The translations under genes were made by a program, and so were the position numbers. Shown one piece after another: positions 34,047 to 43,228 of a stretch of DNA of 43,513 bases. This DNA comes from Verrucomicrobiota bacterium (GTDB lineage Bacteria > Verrucomicrobiota > Verrucomicrobiia > Limisphaerales > UBA9464), in contig WBXI01000009.1 of the NCBI GenBank assembly GCA_008933025.1, positions 1 to 43,513 on the forward strand. Reading direction: 5' to 3'. Below the pieces are notes generated by a model. The model saw only the letters and a list, made by a program, of their open reading frames with translations, did no database searches and was not told where the DNA came from. The first letter of the stretch is position 1. Each line of letters opens with the position of its first letter.

Positions 34047-34922
34047 ATGCTGGTGACGTTCCGGGTGGTTTTCACGGCCCTCTTTTTCTGGCTGATGGCC
34101 CAGGCCACGCGTCACGGGCAAGGCGGCCTGTCTGCCGAGATCGGCGAGGCCGGCATCTTTGCACTGGCCGTCGTCGTGGGACTCGCGGCGGGACTCTCGT
34201 GGGCGCCGGTGCTTGCCAACCTCGTGCCCGGCGCGCCGACCGGGATCGACACGGACGCGGCATCTTCGGACGATCGCGCCCTCCTGATCCGGGCGGCGCG
34301 ACGGTGCGAGGAGCGCGGGCATCCCGGGTGGGCGGCGTTCTTCCGCGGGTTCCATGGGATCGCCGGGTGGCTCGTGGCGGCGGGTTGGATCGCGGCGGCC
34401 ATTTTCCTGTGGTCCCGGCGCGAGCACGCACGGCCATGGATCGACCAATTCGAGACATGGCGGGGCGTCAACTGGTCGCAACCACCGGCCTTGCCGCGGA
34501 TGGAAGCCGTCGTCGTGAAGTCCTTTTCGGAACGATCGATCCAGCTCCGGGGACCCGACCAGCGGCTATGGAACGTCGGTTTGTTGGGCGTGGGAACCAA
34601 CGCGGTGCCGTCGGGCCGGGCAGGGTCCCAGTGGGCGGCGGCGGCGCGGACCAACCTGGCCGGACGGCTCGCGGGCCGCACCGTCGAGTTCGCCTGGACA
34701 CAGACCAACGCCACCCACACCGGGTTGGGATTCGTCTATGTCGACGGCACGAATCTCCTGCTGGGCGCGGTGGGCGACGGGTTGCTCGAGTTGAATCCCG
34801 AGGGCGTGCGGGCGCTGCCCGTTTGCGAACAACTCGCGTTGCGTCGGGCCGCCCGCGAGGCGCGTGCCGGCGGGGTGGGGCGCTGGGGTGCGACCAACGC
34901 CGTTCCCGGCGGGGCCCGGTGA
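34047..34922 (+). CDS. Membrane-anchored protein with SNase-like OB-fold, catalytic residues not seen
   Basis: A 291-residue protein. Hydrophobic helices lie at about residues 2-18, 37-60 and 108-125. From about residue 150 there is a domain with the layout of staphylococcal nuclease-like proteins: VVVKSFSERSIQLRGPDQRL, QWAAAARTNLAGRLAGRTVE, GLGFVYVDGTNLLLGAVGDG and finally AAREARAGGVGRWG. Where nucleases read RL-x-GIDTPE this has NVGLLGVGTN, and the DRYGR-type Arg is also absent. A nuclease reaction is therefore unlikely; the fold may serve binding or scaffolding. The gene lies alone between divergent ruvC and the convergent Dabb gene, whose stop it abuts. Confidence 0.7.
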   Translation: MLVTFRVVFTALFFWLMAQATRHGQGGLSAEIGEAGIFALAVVVGLAAGLSWAPVLANLVPGAPTGIDTDAASSDDRALLIRAARRCEERGHPGWAAFFRGFHGIAGWLVAAGWIAAAIFLWSRREHARPWIDQFETWRGVNWSQPPALPRMEAVVVKSFSERSIQLRGPDQRLWNVGLLGVGTNAVPSGRAGSQWAAAARTNLAGRLAGRTVEFAWTQTNATHTGLGFVYVDGTNLLLGAVGDGLLELNPEGVRALPVCEQLALRRAAREARAGGVGRWGATNAVPGGAR

Positions 34923-35222
34923 TCAGGCGAAGTCGTAGATGACGGCCTTCTTGCACACGCGTTTGAACACCTTCTCGACGAACTCGATGTGCAGCGGGTG
35001 GACCTGGTAGTCGTCCTGCGCCTGCTTGTCGGGGAACACCAGGTTCAATGCCACCTGGTAGGTCTGCTCGACCACCGGCCGAGGGCTGCCGACCATCCGG
35101 CCCACGTGGAAGGTGATGACCCCCGGGATGGGGCGCAGGTATTTCTCGCAACCGGCGACCAACTCGTCGGCCGCGGTCGGGTTGGAGGGATCGATCCAGA
35201 AAACAACGACGTGCGAAAACAT
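34923..35222 (-). CDS. Dabb-domain (stress-responsive alpha/beta barrel) protein
   Basis: A 99-residue single-domain protein of the Dabb family: MFSHVVVFWIDPSNPTAADE, then PGVITFHVGRMVGSPRPVVE, then YQVALNLVFPDKQAQDDYQV with HPLHIEFVEKVF. The fold is a dimeric ferredoxin-like barrel found in stress proteins and small-molecule cyclases. No specific reaction can be assigned. Its stop is directly next to the end of the convergent SNase-fold gene, leaving no room for a separate terminator. Confidence 0.9.
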   Translation of the reverse strand: MFSHVVVFWIDPSNPTAADELVAGCEKYLRPIPGVITFHVGRMVGSPRPVVEQTYQVALNLVFPDKQAQDDYQVHPLHIEFVEKVFKRVCKKAVIYDFA

Positions 35223-35332
35223 GTTGGGGCGATGTTATGGGACCGTCGGCAAAAGGGAAGGGTCCGCGCGTGCACGGAGCGATGGGGGCGTCGCCGCCGG
35301 TTTGCCTCCGGCGCGTCGACTCGGTGGGCGGA

Positions 35333-36406
35333 TCAACCGGTTCCGCGGTTCGCGCGGTACAACAGCCAACCGCCCACGGCCTGGAACAGGAGGTTCGGAA
35401 TCCACAGGATCAGGTGCGGATGCGCGCTGGCACGGGTGTCGAACGCCTGTCCGACGATGATGAAGCTGTAGTAGACCGCGACGAGCAGCAGGGCCATCGC
35501 GATGCCGGTGTTGGTCTCGCGGCGGTGCGCGCGGATGCCGAGCGGGATGCCGACCAAGGTGAACCCGATGCAGGCGAACGAAAACGAAGCCTGCCGGTGC
35601 AATTGCACGAGGATCGGCGTGACGTTGCCATCCGCCGCGCGCCGCGCGGCCAATTCGGCGCGCAACTGCCGGAAGGTCATGTCGCTTGGTTTCGGCGCCG
35701 CGATGGACTCGGGCCGGAGCGACGCGAGGTTGGTGGGCCATTCGGCGGCGTAGAAAGGGTTGGCCATGGCGAGGCCCTGGGCGTCGCGGAGCACCAGCAA
35801 CTGGGGCCAGCCATTGGAGTCCGTGGTAAACTCGCCGGAGGGCGCCCACAGGTCGAGTTGGCGCCGGCCGTTGGCGACCTGGTACACGATCACGTCGCGG
35901 AGGTTGGTGCCCCGGACTTCCTTGGCGTAGAGGGTGAGCGACCCGAAATCGAGATAGCGCCCCTCGGCGATGCCGGCGAAGCCGCGGGCGCGGATGACCT
36001 CGTTCTGGAGTTCCTTGAAGGCGACGCGCGAGGCGGGGGCCACGTGGCAATTGAACAGGGCGCACACCGCGCCGAGCAGGACGGACAAGCCCAGCACCGG
36101 GGCCACGGCGGCGACGAGACTGATGCCGCCGGCGCGGATCGCCGTGATCTCGCCGTCGGTGCTCAGGCGTCCGAATACCAGCAGCGTGGCGGTCAGCATC
36201 CCGATGGGCAGCGCGAACGCCAGGGCGAACGGGACCAGCAGCACGATCGCGCGGAACACCAACCCGGCCGAGGCCTTGCCCGTCGCAAGCAGGTCGAGCA
36301 CGTCCTTCAGGACGTTCCCGAGCAGCAGCACGAACGTGAACACGACCACGGTGACCACGAGGGTGCCCGTCGTCTGCCGGATCAAATGCCAGTGGAGTGT
36401 TTTCAA
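35333..36406 (-). CDS. LptF/LptG-family permease (YjgP/YjgQ)
   Basis: A 357-residue membrane protein of the lipopolysaccharide export permease family. I start at a TTG (36406) so that the protein begins [20 protein letters not shown], which matches LptF/LptG N-termini. Longer in-frame starts give a Pro-rich leader without a signal. Hydrophobic helices lie at about residues 12-35, 50-75 and 95-120 and again in the last 80 residues ([40 protein letters not shown]). The periplasmic jellyroll domain lies between ([20 protein letters not shown]). With LptB and a second permease it would move LPS to the periplasmic bridge. The partner genes are not in the window. Confidence 0.88.
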   Translation of the reverse strand: MKTLHWHLIRQTTGTLVVTVVVFTFVLLLGNVLKDVLDLLATGKASAGLVFRAIVLLVPFALAFALPIGMLTATLLVFGRLSTDGEITAIRAGGISLVAAVAPVLGLSVLLGAVCALFNCHVAPASRVAFKELQNEVIRARGFAGIAEGRYLDFGSLTLYAKEVRGTNLRDVIVYQVANGRRQLDLWAPSGEFTTDSNGWPQLLVLRDAQGLAMANPFYAAEWPTNLASLRPESIAAPKPSDMTFRQLRAELAARRAADGNVTPILVQLHRQASFSFACIGFTLVGIPLGIRAHRRETNTGIAMALLLVAVYYSFIIVGQAFDTRASAHPHLILWIPNLLFQAVGGWLLYRANRGTG

Positions 36407-36646
36407 GGGCGCGCCCGGAGAAGACCAGAATCCGCCGGCGACTGGAAGACGGCAGAGCGGGGGAAACGGGTCGCCGATCGGCATCCGGGGCGGGCCGGCT
36501 CGCTTCGGGACGGGGCGCGGCGATGTGTCCATCGGAACAATCGATTCCCGCCCGGTGCCGGGTCGCCGGTACAACGCGGGGGTGACGGCTTCCAATCGCA
36601 TCGACCGCGTGGTTCAGTCCGGGCCGATTCCGGCGTCCCGTCCCAC

Positions 36647-37927
36647 ATGAAATCCACCCGCAATTACCCGCTGCTGTTGTCGAGCCAGTTCCTCAGCGCG
36701 TTCGGCGACAACGCGATCCTCGCGGTGATCATCGGGCAACTGACCGTGATGCAGAAGCACGGGGCCATCACCGAGTCGGCGTTGCGGGAACGCAGCGCGT
36801 TGTACACCAGCCTGCTTTTCATCCCGTACATCCTGCTGGCGCCGCTCGCCGGCTACCTGAACGACCGCTTTGCCAAGACGACGTGGCTCACCGGCGGCAA
36901 CGCCGTGAAACTCCTGGGAACGCTGGTGTGCGGTCTCTCCATCTGGTTCGGCTACATCTGGCAGGCGCCGGGGTACGTCATCGTCGGCATCGGCTCGTGT
37001 TTCTACGGGCCGGCCAAGTACGGCATCCTTCCCGAGATCCTCCCGTCCGAACGGCTCGTGAAGGCCAACGGGATGGTGGAGTTGCTGACCCTGAGCGCGA
37101 TCATCACGGGAGCCGTCGCGGGCGCGTTCATGGTGGACCGCTTGTCCCTGGTGGTCTGCTACGTCGTCCTGGCCGCGATTTTCGGCGCCTCGCTGTTGCT
37201 GAACCTCGCGATGGACCGGTCGCCTTCGAACCCGGGGACGCGGCTTGCGCCGAGCATCGCGGAGTTCGGCACCCATGCCGCGGGGTTGCTCACGGCACCC
37301 CGACTCGGCCGCGTGCTGGTGGGCACCGCGTTGTTCTGGGTTTGCGGCGCCGCCATGAAGATCAATTTCCAGGCGTGGGGCCTGGGCGTGCTGCACCTCC
37401 CCAACAACCTCCAGGTCTCCCTGCTCGGACTCTGGCTCAGCGTCGGCGTCATGAGCGGAAGCATCCTCGCGGGCCGCCTGCACAAGGTCGGCGAACTCGG
37501 TTGCATCCGCCGCTACGGCTTCGCGCTGGTGGCCACCCTGCTCATGCTTTGGTCCGTCGAACGCCTCGGGTTCTGGCGCGGTCTGGCCGTCGATGCCGGG
37601 CCGCTCCGGCTCTTTCCGTGGGTCCTCTGCCTTCTGGTGGCGACGGGTCTTGCCGCCGGACTGTTCCTCATCCCCCTCAACGCGGCGCTCCAGTCGGAAT
37701 CGGATCCCACCCGGCTGGGCAAGACGATCGCGGTGCAGAATCTCTGCGACAACCTCGGGATGCTCCTTGCCGGCGGCATCGTGCTGGTCTGCTCGAAATC
37801 CGCGGCGTGGTTCGCCTTCCCGATCAGTTCGGGCGGGGTGTTCCTGGTGCTGGCGATCTTGGTGTCGTTGGTCGCGGCGTGGCTCCGTTTCCCGACGCTG
37901 CCGCGGACGGGGGCGGCCGGGCGGTGA
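36647..37927 (+). CDS. lplT: Lysophospholipid transporter LplT-like MFS protein
   Basis: A 426-residue major facilitator with about 12 hydrophobic segments. NYPLLLSSQFLSAFGDNAIL at the start, LLAPLAGYLNDRFAKTTWLT, CFYGPAKYGILPEILPSERL and VKANGMVELLTLSAIITGAV are the signature positions of LplT, which flips lyso-phospholipids across the inner membrane. In E. coli lplT is linked to aas, the enzyme that reacylates the imported lipid. Here aas lies 1.55 kb downstream on the same strand with only an lnt-like gene between. It is divergent from the LPS permease gene across 240 bp, which should carry the promoter of the cassette. Confidence 0.87.
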   Translation: MKSTRNYPLLLSSQFLSAFGDNAILAVIIGQLTVMQKHGAITESALRERSALYTSLLFIPYILLAPLAGYLNDRFAKTTWLTGGNAVKLLGTLVCGLSIWFGYIWQAPGYVIVGIGSCFYGPAKYGILPEILPSERLVKANGMVELLTLSAIITGAVAGAFMVDRLSLVVCYVVLAAIFGASLLLNLAMDRSPSNPGTRLAPSIAEFGTHAAGLLTAPRLGRVLVGTALFWVCGAAMKINFQAWGLGVLHLPNNLQVSLLGLWLSVGVMSGSILAGRLHKVGELGCIRRYGFALVATLLMLWSVERLGFWRGLAVDAGPLRLFPWVLCLLVATGLAAGLFLIPLNAALQSESDPTRLGKTIAVQNLCDNLGMLLAGGIVLVCSKSAAWFAFPISSGGVFLVLAILVSLVAAWLRFPTLPRTGAAGR

Positions 37928-37956
37928 CGGAATGCCGCCGGCAGGGTCCAATCGCC

Positions 37957-39483
37957 ATGAACGCGGATTCGAAACAGGACGTCGCCGCCGGGCCCGGGTC
38001 GGCCGTGCTCGCGGGCTGTGCGCTGGGCGCGGGGGCGGCCTACCAGATCGCGTTCGCGCGTCCGGCACTCGCGGGATTCGTCCTCGTCCATCTCGCGTTG
38101 ACGATGGAACTCCGGCGTGCCCGTTCCCCGCGCGCCGCGTTCTGGCTCGGGACGCTGGCCGGATTGGCGGTCATCGTGCCGCGCTTCGGATTCCTCTGGA
38201 CGGTTTTCGGAATTCCCGCGGGAGGCGTCACGGTGTCGATCGCCGCTCCGATCCTCTGGACGATCCTCGCGTCGTTCCACGGATGGTTCGTGCTGCTGCT
38301 GCGGGCCGTGGAATCGCGGTGGGGAATGCGGATGGCGCTCGCAGCCGCGCCGGTGCTTTGGATGGGCGTCGAGTACCTGCGTTCGGAGGCGTGGTGGCTG
38401 CGGTTCCCGTGGTTCACGGTGGGCGAGGCACTGGATCCTTATCCGGGTCTGCTCCATGGCGCGGGTGTCTACGGTGCCGGTGCCCTGGCCGTCTCGGTCG
38501 TGGCGTTGGCGCTTGGACTGGCCGGGGATCCGCGGCAAGGGCTGCGCGGGGCACAGAAGTTCGTGGCGGTGCTGGCGGTCGCCGTGGGACTGGCGATGGC
38601 GTGGGGTGTCGCCGGGCCGCCGGCGACCCCGCGGTCGGGTGGGTCCGTCGCGGTGGCGGGCCTGCAGTTGGAAACACCGGCCATGCCGGAGGTGCTGGCC
38701 GGCCTCGGGCGCGTGTTGGCCAGGCATCCGGAAGCGGAGTTGATCGTGCTCGGCGAATACACGCTGGACGGGCCGCCGCCGGAGTCCCTGCGCCGTTGGT
38801 GCCGGGAGCACCGACGTTGGCTGGTGGTCGGCGGGACCGAGTCGGTCGCGGTGCCACAAGGCGGGGGCCCGGTTTCGGCCACGTTGAGGGGCGGGGCGAC
38901 GGAGGGCACGCCGTTCCGCAACACCGCCTTCGTGGTCGGCCCCTCGGGCGCCGTCGAATTCACCCAGGCGAAATCGGTCCCGATCCCGTTCTTCCGGGAC
39001 GGCCTTCCCGCGGCGACCCAGAAGGTCTGGGAATCGCCATGGGGCCGCCTTGGGATCGCGGTGTGCTACGACGCGGGTTACCGGCGCGTGATGGACGGAT
39101 TGGTCCGTGCGGGCGCTGAAGCGCTGGTGGTGATCGCGATGGACGCGGAGGCATGGGGCCCGGACGAACACGCCTTGAATGCACGGATCACGCGCCTGCG
39201 GGGCGTGGAGTACGGACTGCCGTTGGCGCGGGTGGCGACCTCGGGAATTTCCGGGATCCACGATGCCCGGGGGATCGAGACGGCCCGGGCGGGATTCCCC
39301 GGGCAGGGGGAGACCATTGCCGGAACCCTGCACCTCGCGGGACCGGGCCGGGTGCCATGGGATGCATGGCTGGGGCCCGTGGCAGTGGCGGCGACGGCAC
39401 TGCTTGCCGCATGGTTGGCCATCGCGGGATGGCGACGGCAAGGTCCGCGTCCGGATTACGGCGGGGTTGGGAAAACATCATGA
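37957..39483 (+). CDS. Apolipoprotein N-acyltransferase-like protein (Lnt family)
   Basis: A 508-residue membrane protein. An N-terminal half with about 6 helices is followed by a carbon-nitrogen hydrolase (nitrilase) domain from about residue 230 and a C-terminal helix (about 470-490). The E-K-C catalytic triad appears complete: Glu in LIVLGEYTLDG, Lys in FTQAKSVPIPFF, Cys in GIAVCYDAGYRR. Lnt transfers an acyl chain from a phospholipid to the N-terminus of lipoproteins and leaves lyso-phospholipid. Similarity to E. coli Lnt outside the motifs is modest, so the exact acceptor is uncertain. Its stop overlaps the aas start by ATGA (39480-39483), and lplT precedes it by 29 bp. A lipoprotein candidate is present at 15217. 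Confidence 0.82.
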   Translation: MNADSKQDVAAGPGSAVLAGCALGAGAAYQIAFARPALAGFVLVHLALTMELRRARSPRAAFWLGTLAGLAVIVPRFGFLWTVFGIPAGGVTVSIAAPILWTILASFHGWFVLLLRAVESRWGMRMALAAAPVLWMGVEYLRSEAWWLRFPWFTVGEALDPYPGLLHGAGVYGAGALAVSVVALALGLAGDPRQGLRGAQKFVAVLAVAVGLAMAWGVAGPPATPRSGGSVAVAGLQLETPAMPEVLAGLGRVLARHPEAELIVLGEYTLDGPPPESLRRWCREHRRWLVVGGTESVAVPQGGGPVSATLRGGATEGTPFRNTAFVVGPSGAVEFTQAKSVPIPFFRDGLPAATQKVWESPWGRLGIAVCYDAGYRRVMDGLVRAGAEALVVIAMDAEAWGPDEHALNARITRLRGVEYGLPLARVATSGISGIHDARGIETARAGFPGQGETIAGTLHLAGPGRVPWDAWLGPVAVAATALLAAWLAIAGWRRQGPRPDYGGVGKTS

Positions 39484-41624
39484 AATTCATCATCCGATTG
39501 CTGGTCCGGATCGTGTTCCGGTTTCGCGCGTACAACACCGCCGTGCTGGACACGCCGGGCCCGGTGCTGCTGGTGCCGAACCACGTGTCGTGGCTCGACT
39601 GGGCTTTCCTGGTCGCGGTGCTGGAGGACGACTGGAAATTCGTCACCAGCGCCACGACGGCGGACGCGAGTTGGTTCCATCGCAAGATGATGGTCAACGC
39701 GCGCACCTTCCCGGTGGACACGACCTCGCCCTACGCGGCGAAGCACATGGCGGAATTCCTGGGGAAGGGCGGGCGACTGGTGTTGTTTGCCGAGGGACGG
39801 ATCACGCTCACCGGGGCCATGATGAAGCTGTACGACGGCACGGGATTCCTGCTGCACAAGACCGGCGCGAGGGTCATCACCTGCTACCTGCGCAACGCGG
39901 TGCGGGTCCCGTTCGTGCGGCACAACGGCTGGACCCAGTGGTTCCCGAAGGTTTCGGCACACTTCGCCGACGCCCTCGTGCCGCCGAAGTTGACGGGCAT
40001 CTCCAACGCCGTCGCGCGCCGCAAGATGACGGCGTGGCTGCGGGACCGGATGGTGGGGCAACGGTTGGAAGCGGAGACCGAATTCGGTCCCAGCCACGTG
40101 TTGGCGGCCGTAGCGGAAACGGCGGGCCACCGACCCGGGCACGTGGCGCTGGAGGACGTCACTTGGACCGAACTCGACTACCGGCGCCTGATGACGGCCG
40201 TGGACGCGATGGAGTCGTGCTGGGCCCGGTTGCTGGAAGCGTCGCCGGTGGGCTCGCGCGTCGGCGTGCTGCTGCCGAACGTGAACGCGATGCCGCTGAC
40301 GATCCTGAGCCTCTGGGCGGCGGGTCGGGTGCCGGCGGTGATGAATTTCAGCACCGGGATCCCGGTGATGCTGACCTGCGCGAAGCTGGCGGGGATACGC
40401 CACCTGATCACCTCGCGGGCATTCCTCGAGAAGGCGAAGCTCGACCTGAAGCAAGTCGCCGAGGCCGGGATCGCGATCATCCATCTGGAGGACGTGCGGG
40501 CGGGGATATCGGCCGGCACCAAGCTGGCGGCGGCGTTGCGGCACCGTGTTGCCTGCGGCGGGAAATTCCGGGGGATGCGCGCGGCGCCGGACGATGGGGC
40601 GGTGATCCTGTTCACGTCGGGCTCGGAAGGGGTGCCGAAGGGCGTCGAACTGACGCACCGCAACCTGCTGGCGAACATCCGTCAATTCGACGTCCACATG
40701 GACGTCACGGACCACGAGCGCTTTTTCAACGCGATGCCGTTGTTCCACAGCATTGGGCTGACGGCATGCACCCTGTTCCCGCTGGTGCGCGGACTCTACG
40801 TGTTCCTGTACCCGTCGCCCCTGCATTACCGGGTGGTGCCGGCGCTGGTTTACGACAAGGCCTGCACGGTGCTCGCGGCCACCAACACCTTCCTCAACGG
40901 CTACGCCCGCCGCGCGCACGCCTACGATTTCAACAGCCTGAAGTTCCTGGTGGGCGGCGCGGAGAAGGTGCAGGAAGCCACCGCGCAGGTATGGGCGCGG
41001 AAATTCGGGGTCCGCATCCTCGAGGGCTACGGCGCGACGGAGTGCAGTCCGGTGATCTGCGCCAACTCGCGCATGGAGCCGAAGTTTGGATCCGTGGGAC
41101 GTTTCCTGCCCGGAATGGAATGGCGGCTCGAGCCCGTGGAGGGCATCGCGGAGGGCGGGCGATTGTTCGTGCGCGGCGCGAACGTGATGAAGGGATACCT
41201 CAATCCCGAACCCAACGAGAAGTTCAAGGCCCTGGGCGGTTGGTACGACACGGGCGACTTGGCGCGCGTGGACGAGGACGGCTACGTGTACCTGCTGGGG
41301 CGGATGAAGCGGTTCGCGAAGGTGAGCGGGGAAATGGTGAGCCTCACGGCGGTGGAGGACGCGTTGGCGGGGGCGTTCCCGCAGTATGGCACGCGCTGCG
41401 AGGTGGTCGTCGTCGCCTTGCCGTGCGAGGACAAGGGGGAAAAGCTGCTCGCGGTGACCAACGAGCCCCGGCTCACGCTGGCCGAGGTGCGCGAGGCCGT
41501 CCGGAGTCGAGGGCTGACCAACCTGTGCGCGCCGCGCGAACTGCAGGCAATGCACGAGATACCCAAGCTGGGCACCGGCAAGACCGATTACCGGGCCGTC
41601 ATGGCGGCGTTGCCGCCGCCCTGA
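39480..41624 (+). CDS. aas: Bifunctional acyltransferase / acyl-ACP (acyl-CoA) synthetase, Aas-like
   Basis: A 714-residue fusion. The N-terminal PlsC domain has NHVSWLDW (HX4D, H35/D40) and LVLFAEGRITLTGAMMKLYD, which matches the Aas arrangement EGRITxTGxxMKxYDG. After a linker the adenylate-forming domain follows with the phosphate loop ILFTSGSEGVPKGVELTHRN and EGYGATECSPVICANS. The hinge and Lys regions are GWYDTGDLARVDEDGYVYL, then GRMKRFAKVSGEMVSL, ending PKLGTGKTDYRAV. Aas esterifies lyso-phosphatidylethanolamine with an acyl group it activates on ACP. Length matches E. coli Aas (about 719). Start overlaps the Lnt-like gene. Confidence 0.93.
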   Translation: MKFIIRLLVRIVFRFRAYNTAVLDTPGPVLLVPNHVSWLDWAFLVAVLEDDWKFVTSATTADASWFHRKMMVNARTFPVDTTSPYAAKHMAEFLGKGGRLVLFAEGRITLTGAMMKLYDGTGFLLHKTGARVITCYLRNAVRVPFVRHNGWTQWFPKVSAHFADALVPPKLTGISNAVARRKMTAWLRDRMVGQRLEAETEFGPSHVLAAVAETAGHRPGHVALEDVTWTELDYRRLMTAVDAMESCWARLLEASPVGSRVGVLLPNVNAMPLTILSLWAAGRVPAVMNFSTGIPVMLTCAKLAGIRHLITSRAFLEKAKLDLKQVAEAGIAIIHLEDVRAGISAGTKLAAALRHRVACGGKFRGMRAAPDDGAVILFTSGSEGVPKGVELTHRNLLANIRQFDVHMDVTDHERFFNAMPLFHSIGLTACTLFPLVRGLYVFLYPSPLHYRVVPALVYDKACTVLAATNTFLNGYARRAHAYDFNSLKFLVGGAEKVQEATAQVWARKFGVRILEGYGATECSPVICANSRMEPKFGSVGRFLPGMEWRLEPVEGIAEGGRLFVRGANVMKGYLNPEPNEKFKALGGWYDTGDLARVDEDGYVYLLGRMKRFAKVSGEMVSLTAVEDALAGAFPQYGTRCEVVVVALPCEDKGEKLLAVTNEPRLTLAEVREAVRSRGLTNLCAPRELQAMHEIPKLGTGKTDYRAVMAALPPP

Positions 41625-41749
41625 TGCATCCCGCATGGGCTTCCGCCTCGGCCGGATCAGCGGGCTCGCCATGGCCATGGGCCGGCCGGCATCCCGCGCC
41701 GTCGTGACCCCGGCCTTGCTGGCGGAGGCCCGGGGGCACAGGATGCCAC

Positions 41750-42829
41750 GTGAAGTTTTCCACCGGCGTTCTGGCACTCGTCCACTTGCTTTTCTCGGCG
41801 GTCGCGGCGTGCGCCGCGCCAGTCTGGCACGCCGCCACCGAGTTCGAGATCGAGGGCCGGGGTTGGACCAACACCGCGTCGCCGTACCATCGACTGCCTT
41901 CCGACGCCAAGGACCGGGTTCCGGAATCCGTGTGGGGATTGGCCCGGCATAGCGCGGGCCTCGCGGTTCGTTTCGAGACCACGGCCGATCGGGTGCAGGT
42001 CCGGTGGACCTTGGCCGACGCAAGCCTCGCCATGCCCCACATGCCGGCGACCGGCGTGGGCGGCGTGGACCTGTACCAGCGCGGGGCGGGACAAAAATGG
42101 ACGTTCGTCCAGAACGGGCGTCCGGTGGGCCGGGAAAACAACCTCGCGGGCTTCGATCTGGGAGCGTCCACCAATGCCCACGAATGCCTCCTCTACCTGC
42201 CGCTCTACAACGGCGTCGAAAAACTCGAGATCGGCATCGAGCCCGGTGCCGAAATCCGGCCCGCGCAGGCGCGCCGCGCGAATTTGCAGCGTCCCGTGGT
42301 GTTCTACGGCACGTCCATCGTGCAGGGCGGATGCGCATCCCGGCCCGGTCTCGCGCATGTCGCGATTCTGGGCCGGATGTTGGACCGACCGGTCGTCAAT
42401 CTGGGATTCTCCGGTGCCGGCCGGATGGAACCCGGCGTGGTGGGAATGCTTGCCGAACTGGACCCCGCGGCCTTTGTGATCGACTGCGTGTGGAACATCA
42501 CCGATCTCGAACCGGCCGAGGTCGAGCGCCGGGTGGTGAGCCTGGTGAAAACGCTTCGCGCGGCCCGGCCCCGGGTGCCGATCGTCCTGGTCGCCCAATC
42601 GAATATCCGTCCCGAACGCCATCCCACCCCCGGTTCCATGGCACAGGAAAAGGCTGCCAAAGTACTGCGGGATGCCGGCGATTTCCGGTTGGCATGGATC
42701 GACGGGGCGATGCTGCTGGGTACGGACGGGGAGGGGACCGTCGACGGCGTCCATCCCAACGACCTCGGCATGATGCGCCAAGCCCAGGCGATGTTTCCGG
42801 TCGTGCGTCGCTCCGTCGAGGATTGGTGA
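41750..42829 (+). CDS. Secreted SGNH/GDSL-type hydrolase
   Basis: A 359-residue protein from a GTG with AGGA 8 nt upstream and a signal peptide (MKFSTGVLALVHLLFSAVAA). The N-terminal 150 residues are a beta-sandwich (FEIEGRGWTNTASPYHRLPS and after), the accessory fold of this SGNH group. The catalytic domain has the Ser block VVFYGTSIVQGGCASRPG (GTS in place of GDS), a Gly in NLGFSGAGRMEP, Asn in CVWNITDLEP, and the Asp/His pair in VDGVHPNDLG. Members deacylate carbohydrates or cleave esters. Polysaccharide deacetylation is a common role in the phylum, but the substrate here is unknown. Confidence 0.9.
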   Translation: MKFSTGVLALVHLLFSAVAACAAPVWHAATEFEIEGRGWTNTASPYHRLPSDAKDRVPESVWGLARHSAGLAVRFETTADRVQVRWTLADASLAMPHMPATGVGGVDLYQRGAGQKWTFVQNGRPVGRENNLAGFDLGASTNAHECLLYLPLYNGVEKLEIGIEPGAEIRPAQARRANLQRPVVFYGTSIVQGGCASRPGLAHVAILGRMLDRPVVNLGFSGAGRMEPGVVGMLAELDPAAFVIDCVWNITDLEPAEVERRVVSLVKTLRAARPRVPIVLVAQSNIRPERHPTPGSMAQEKAAKVLRDAGDFRLAWIDGAMLLGTDGEGTVDGVHPNDLGMMRQAQAMFPVVRRSVEDW

Positions 42830-43007
42830 GGCGGGCGGGCGCGAGGGGGACACATCGTCCATCCTGGGACGCCGGCCGCAACCGGGGTCGCCGCCGTCGG
42901 GACGCGGAACCATGCCGATAACGCGCGCCGAGGGTGCGGCGAACAAAAACGCGGCGTGCGCAGGCTAACCCCGCCGATGTCCGACCCCCGGGTGCAACAT
43001 CGCGGGC

Positions 43008-43199
43008 ATGAAGCATCGATGGACGGTTGTGTTTCCCATGGACGTGGAACTCGAGGTGGTGGCGGTGTTCGGTGGCAGCCGGGTGGTGCGGTTGCGCAAC
43101 GGACGATTGGAAATCCGGGGCGGCGAGCCCGCCGAACGCGCGGAGGCCCGGGAATGGAGCTCGTTGTTTTGCCACGAGGCTTTGCCCGGGGCGCGGTGA
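43008..43199 (+). CDS. Small protein of unknown function
   Basis: A 63-residue open frame from ATG reading MKHRWTVVFPMDVELEVVAV, then GGSRVVRLRNGRLEI, ending with a helix AERAEAREWSSLFCHEA. The strand-strand-helix order with charged faces looks like a real small fold and not a chance frame. I do not recognise a family. There is no strong ribosome-binding site. It is encoded between the SGNH hydrolase and the convergent trpG/pabA gene. Confidence 0.5.
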   Translation: MKHRWTVVFPMDVELEVVAVFGGSRVVRLRNGRLEIRGGEPAERAEAREWSSLFCHEALPGAR

Positions 43200-43228
43200 G
43201 CGGTGAGCGGCACCGCCGGTGGACCGGG

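Noticed and set aside
39456-42338. 960-codon minus-strand frame opposite the aas and SGNH genes
   Set aside because: Shadow frame rich in Arg and Pro; spans the ends of two well-supported plus-strand genes.
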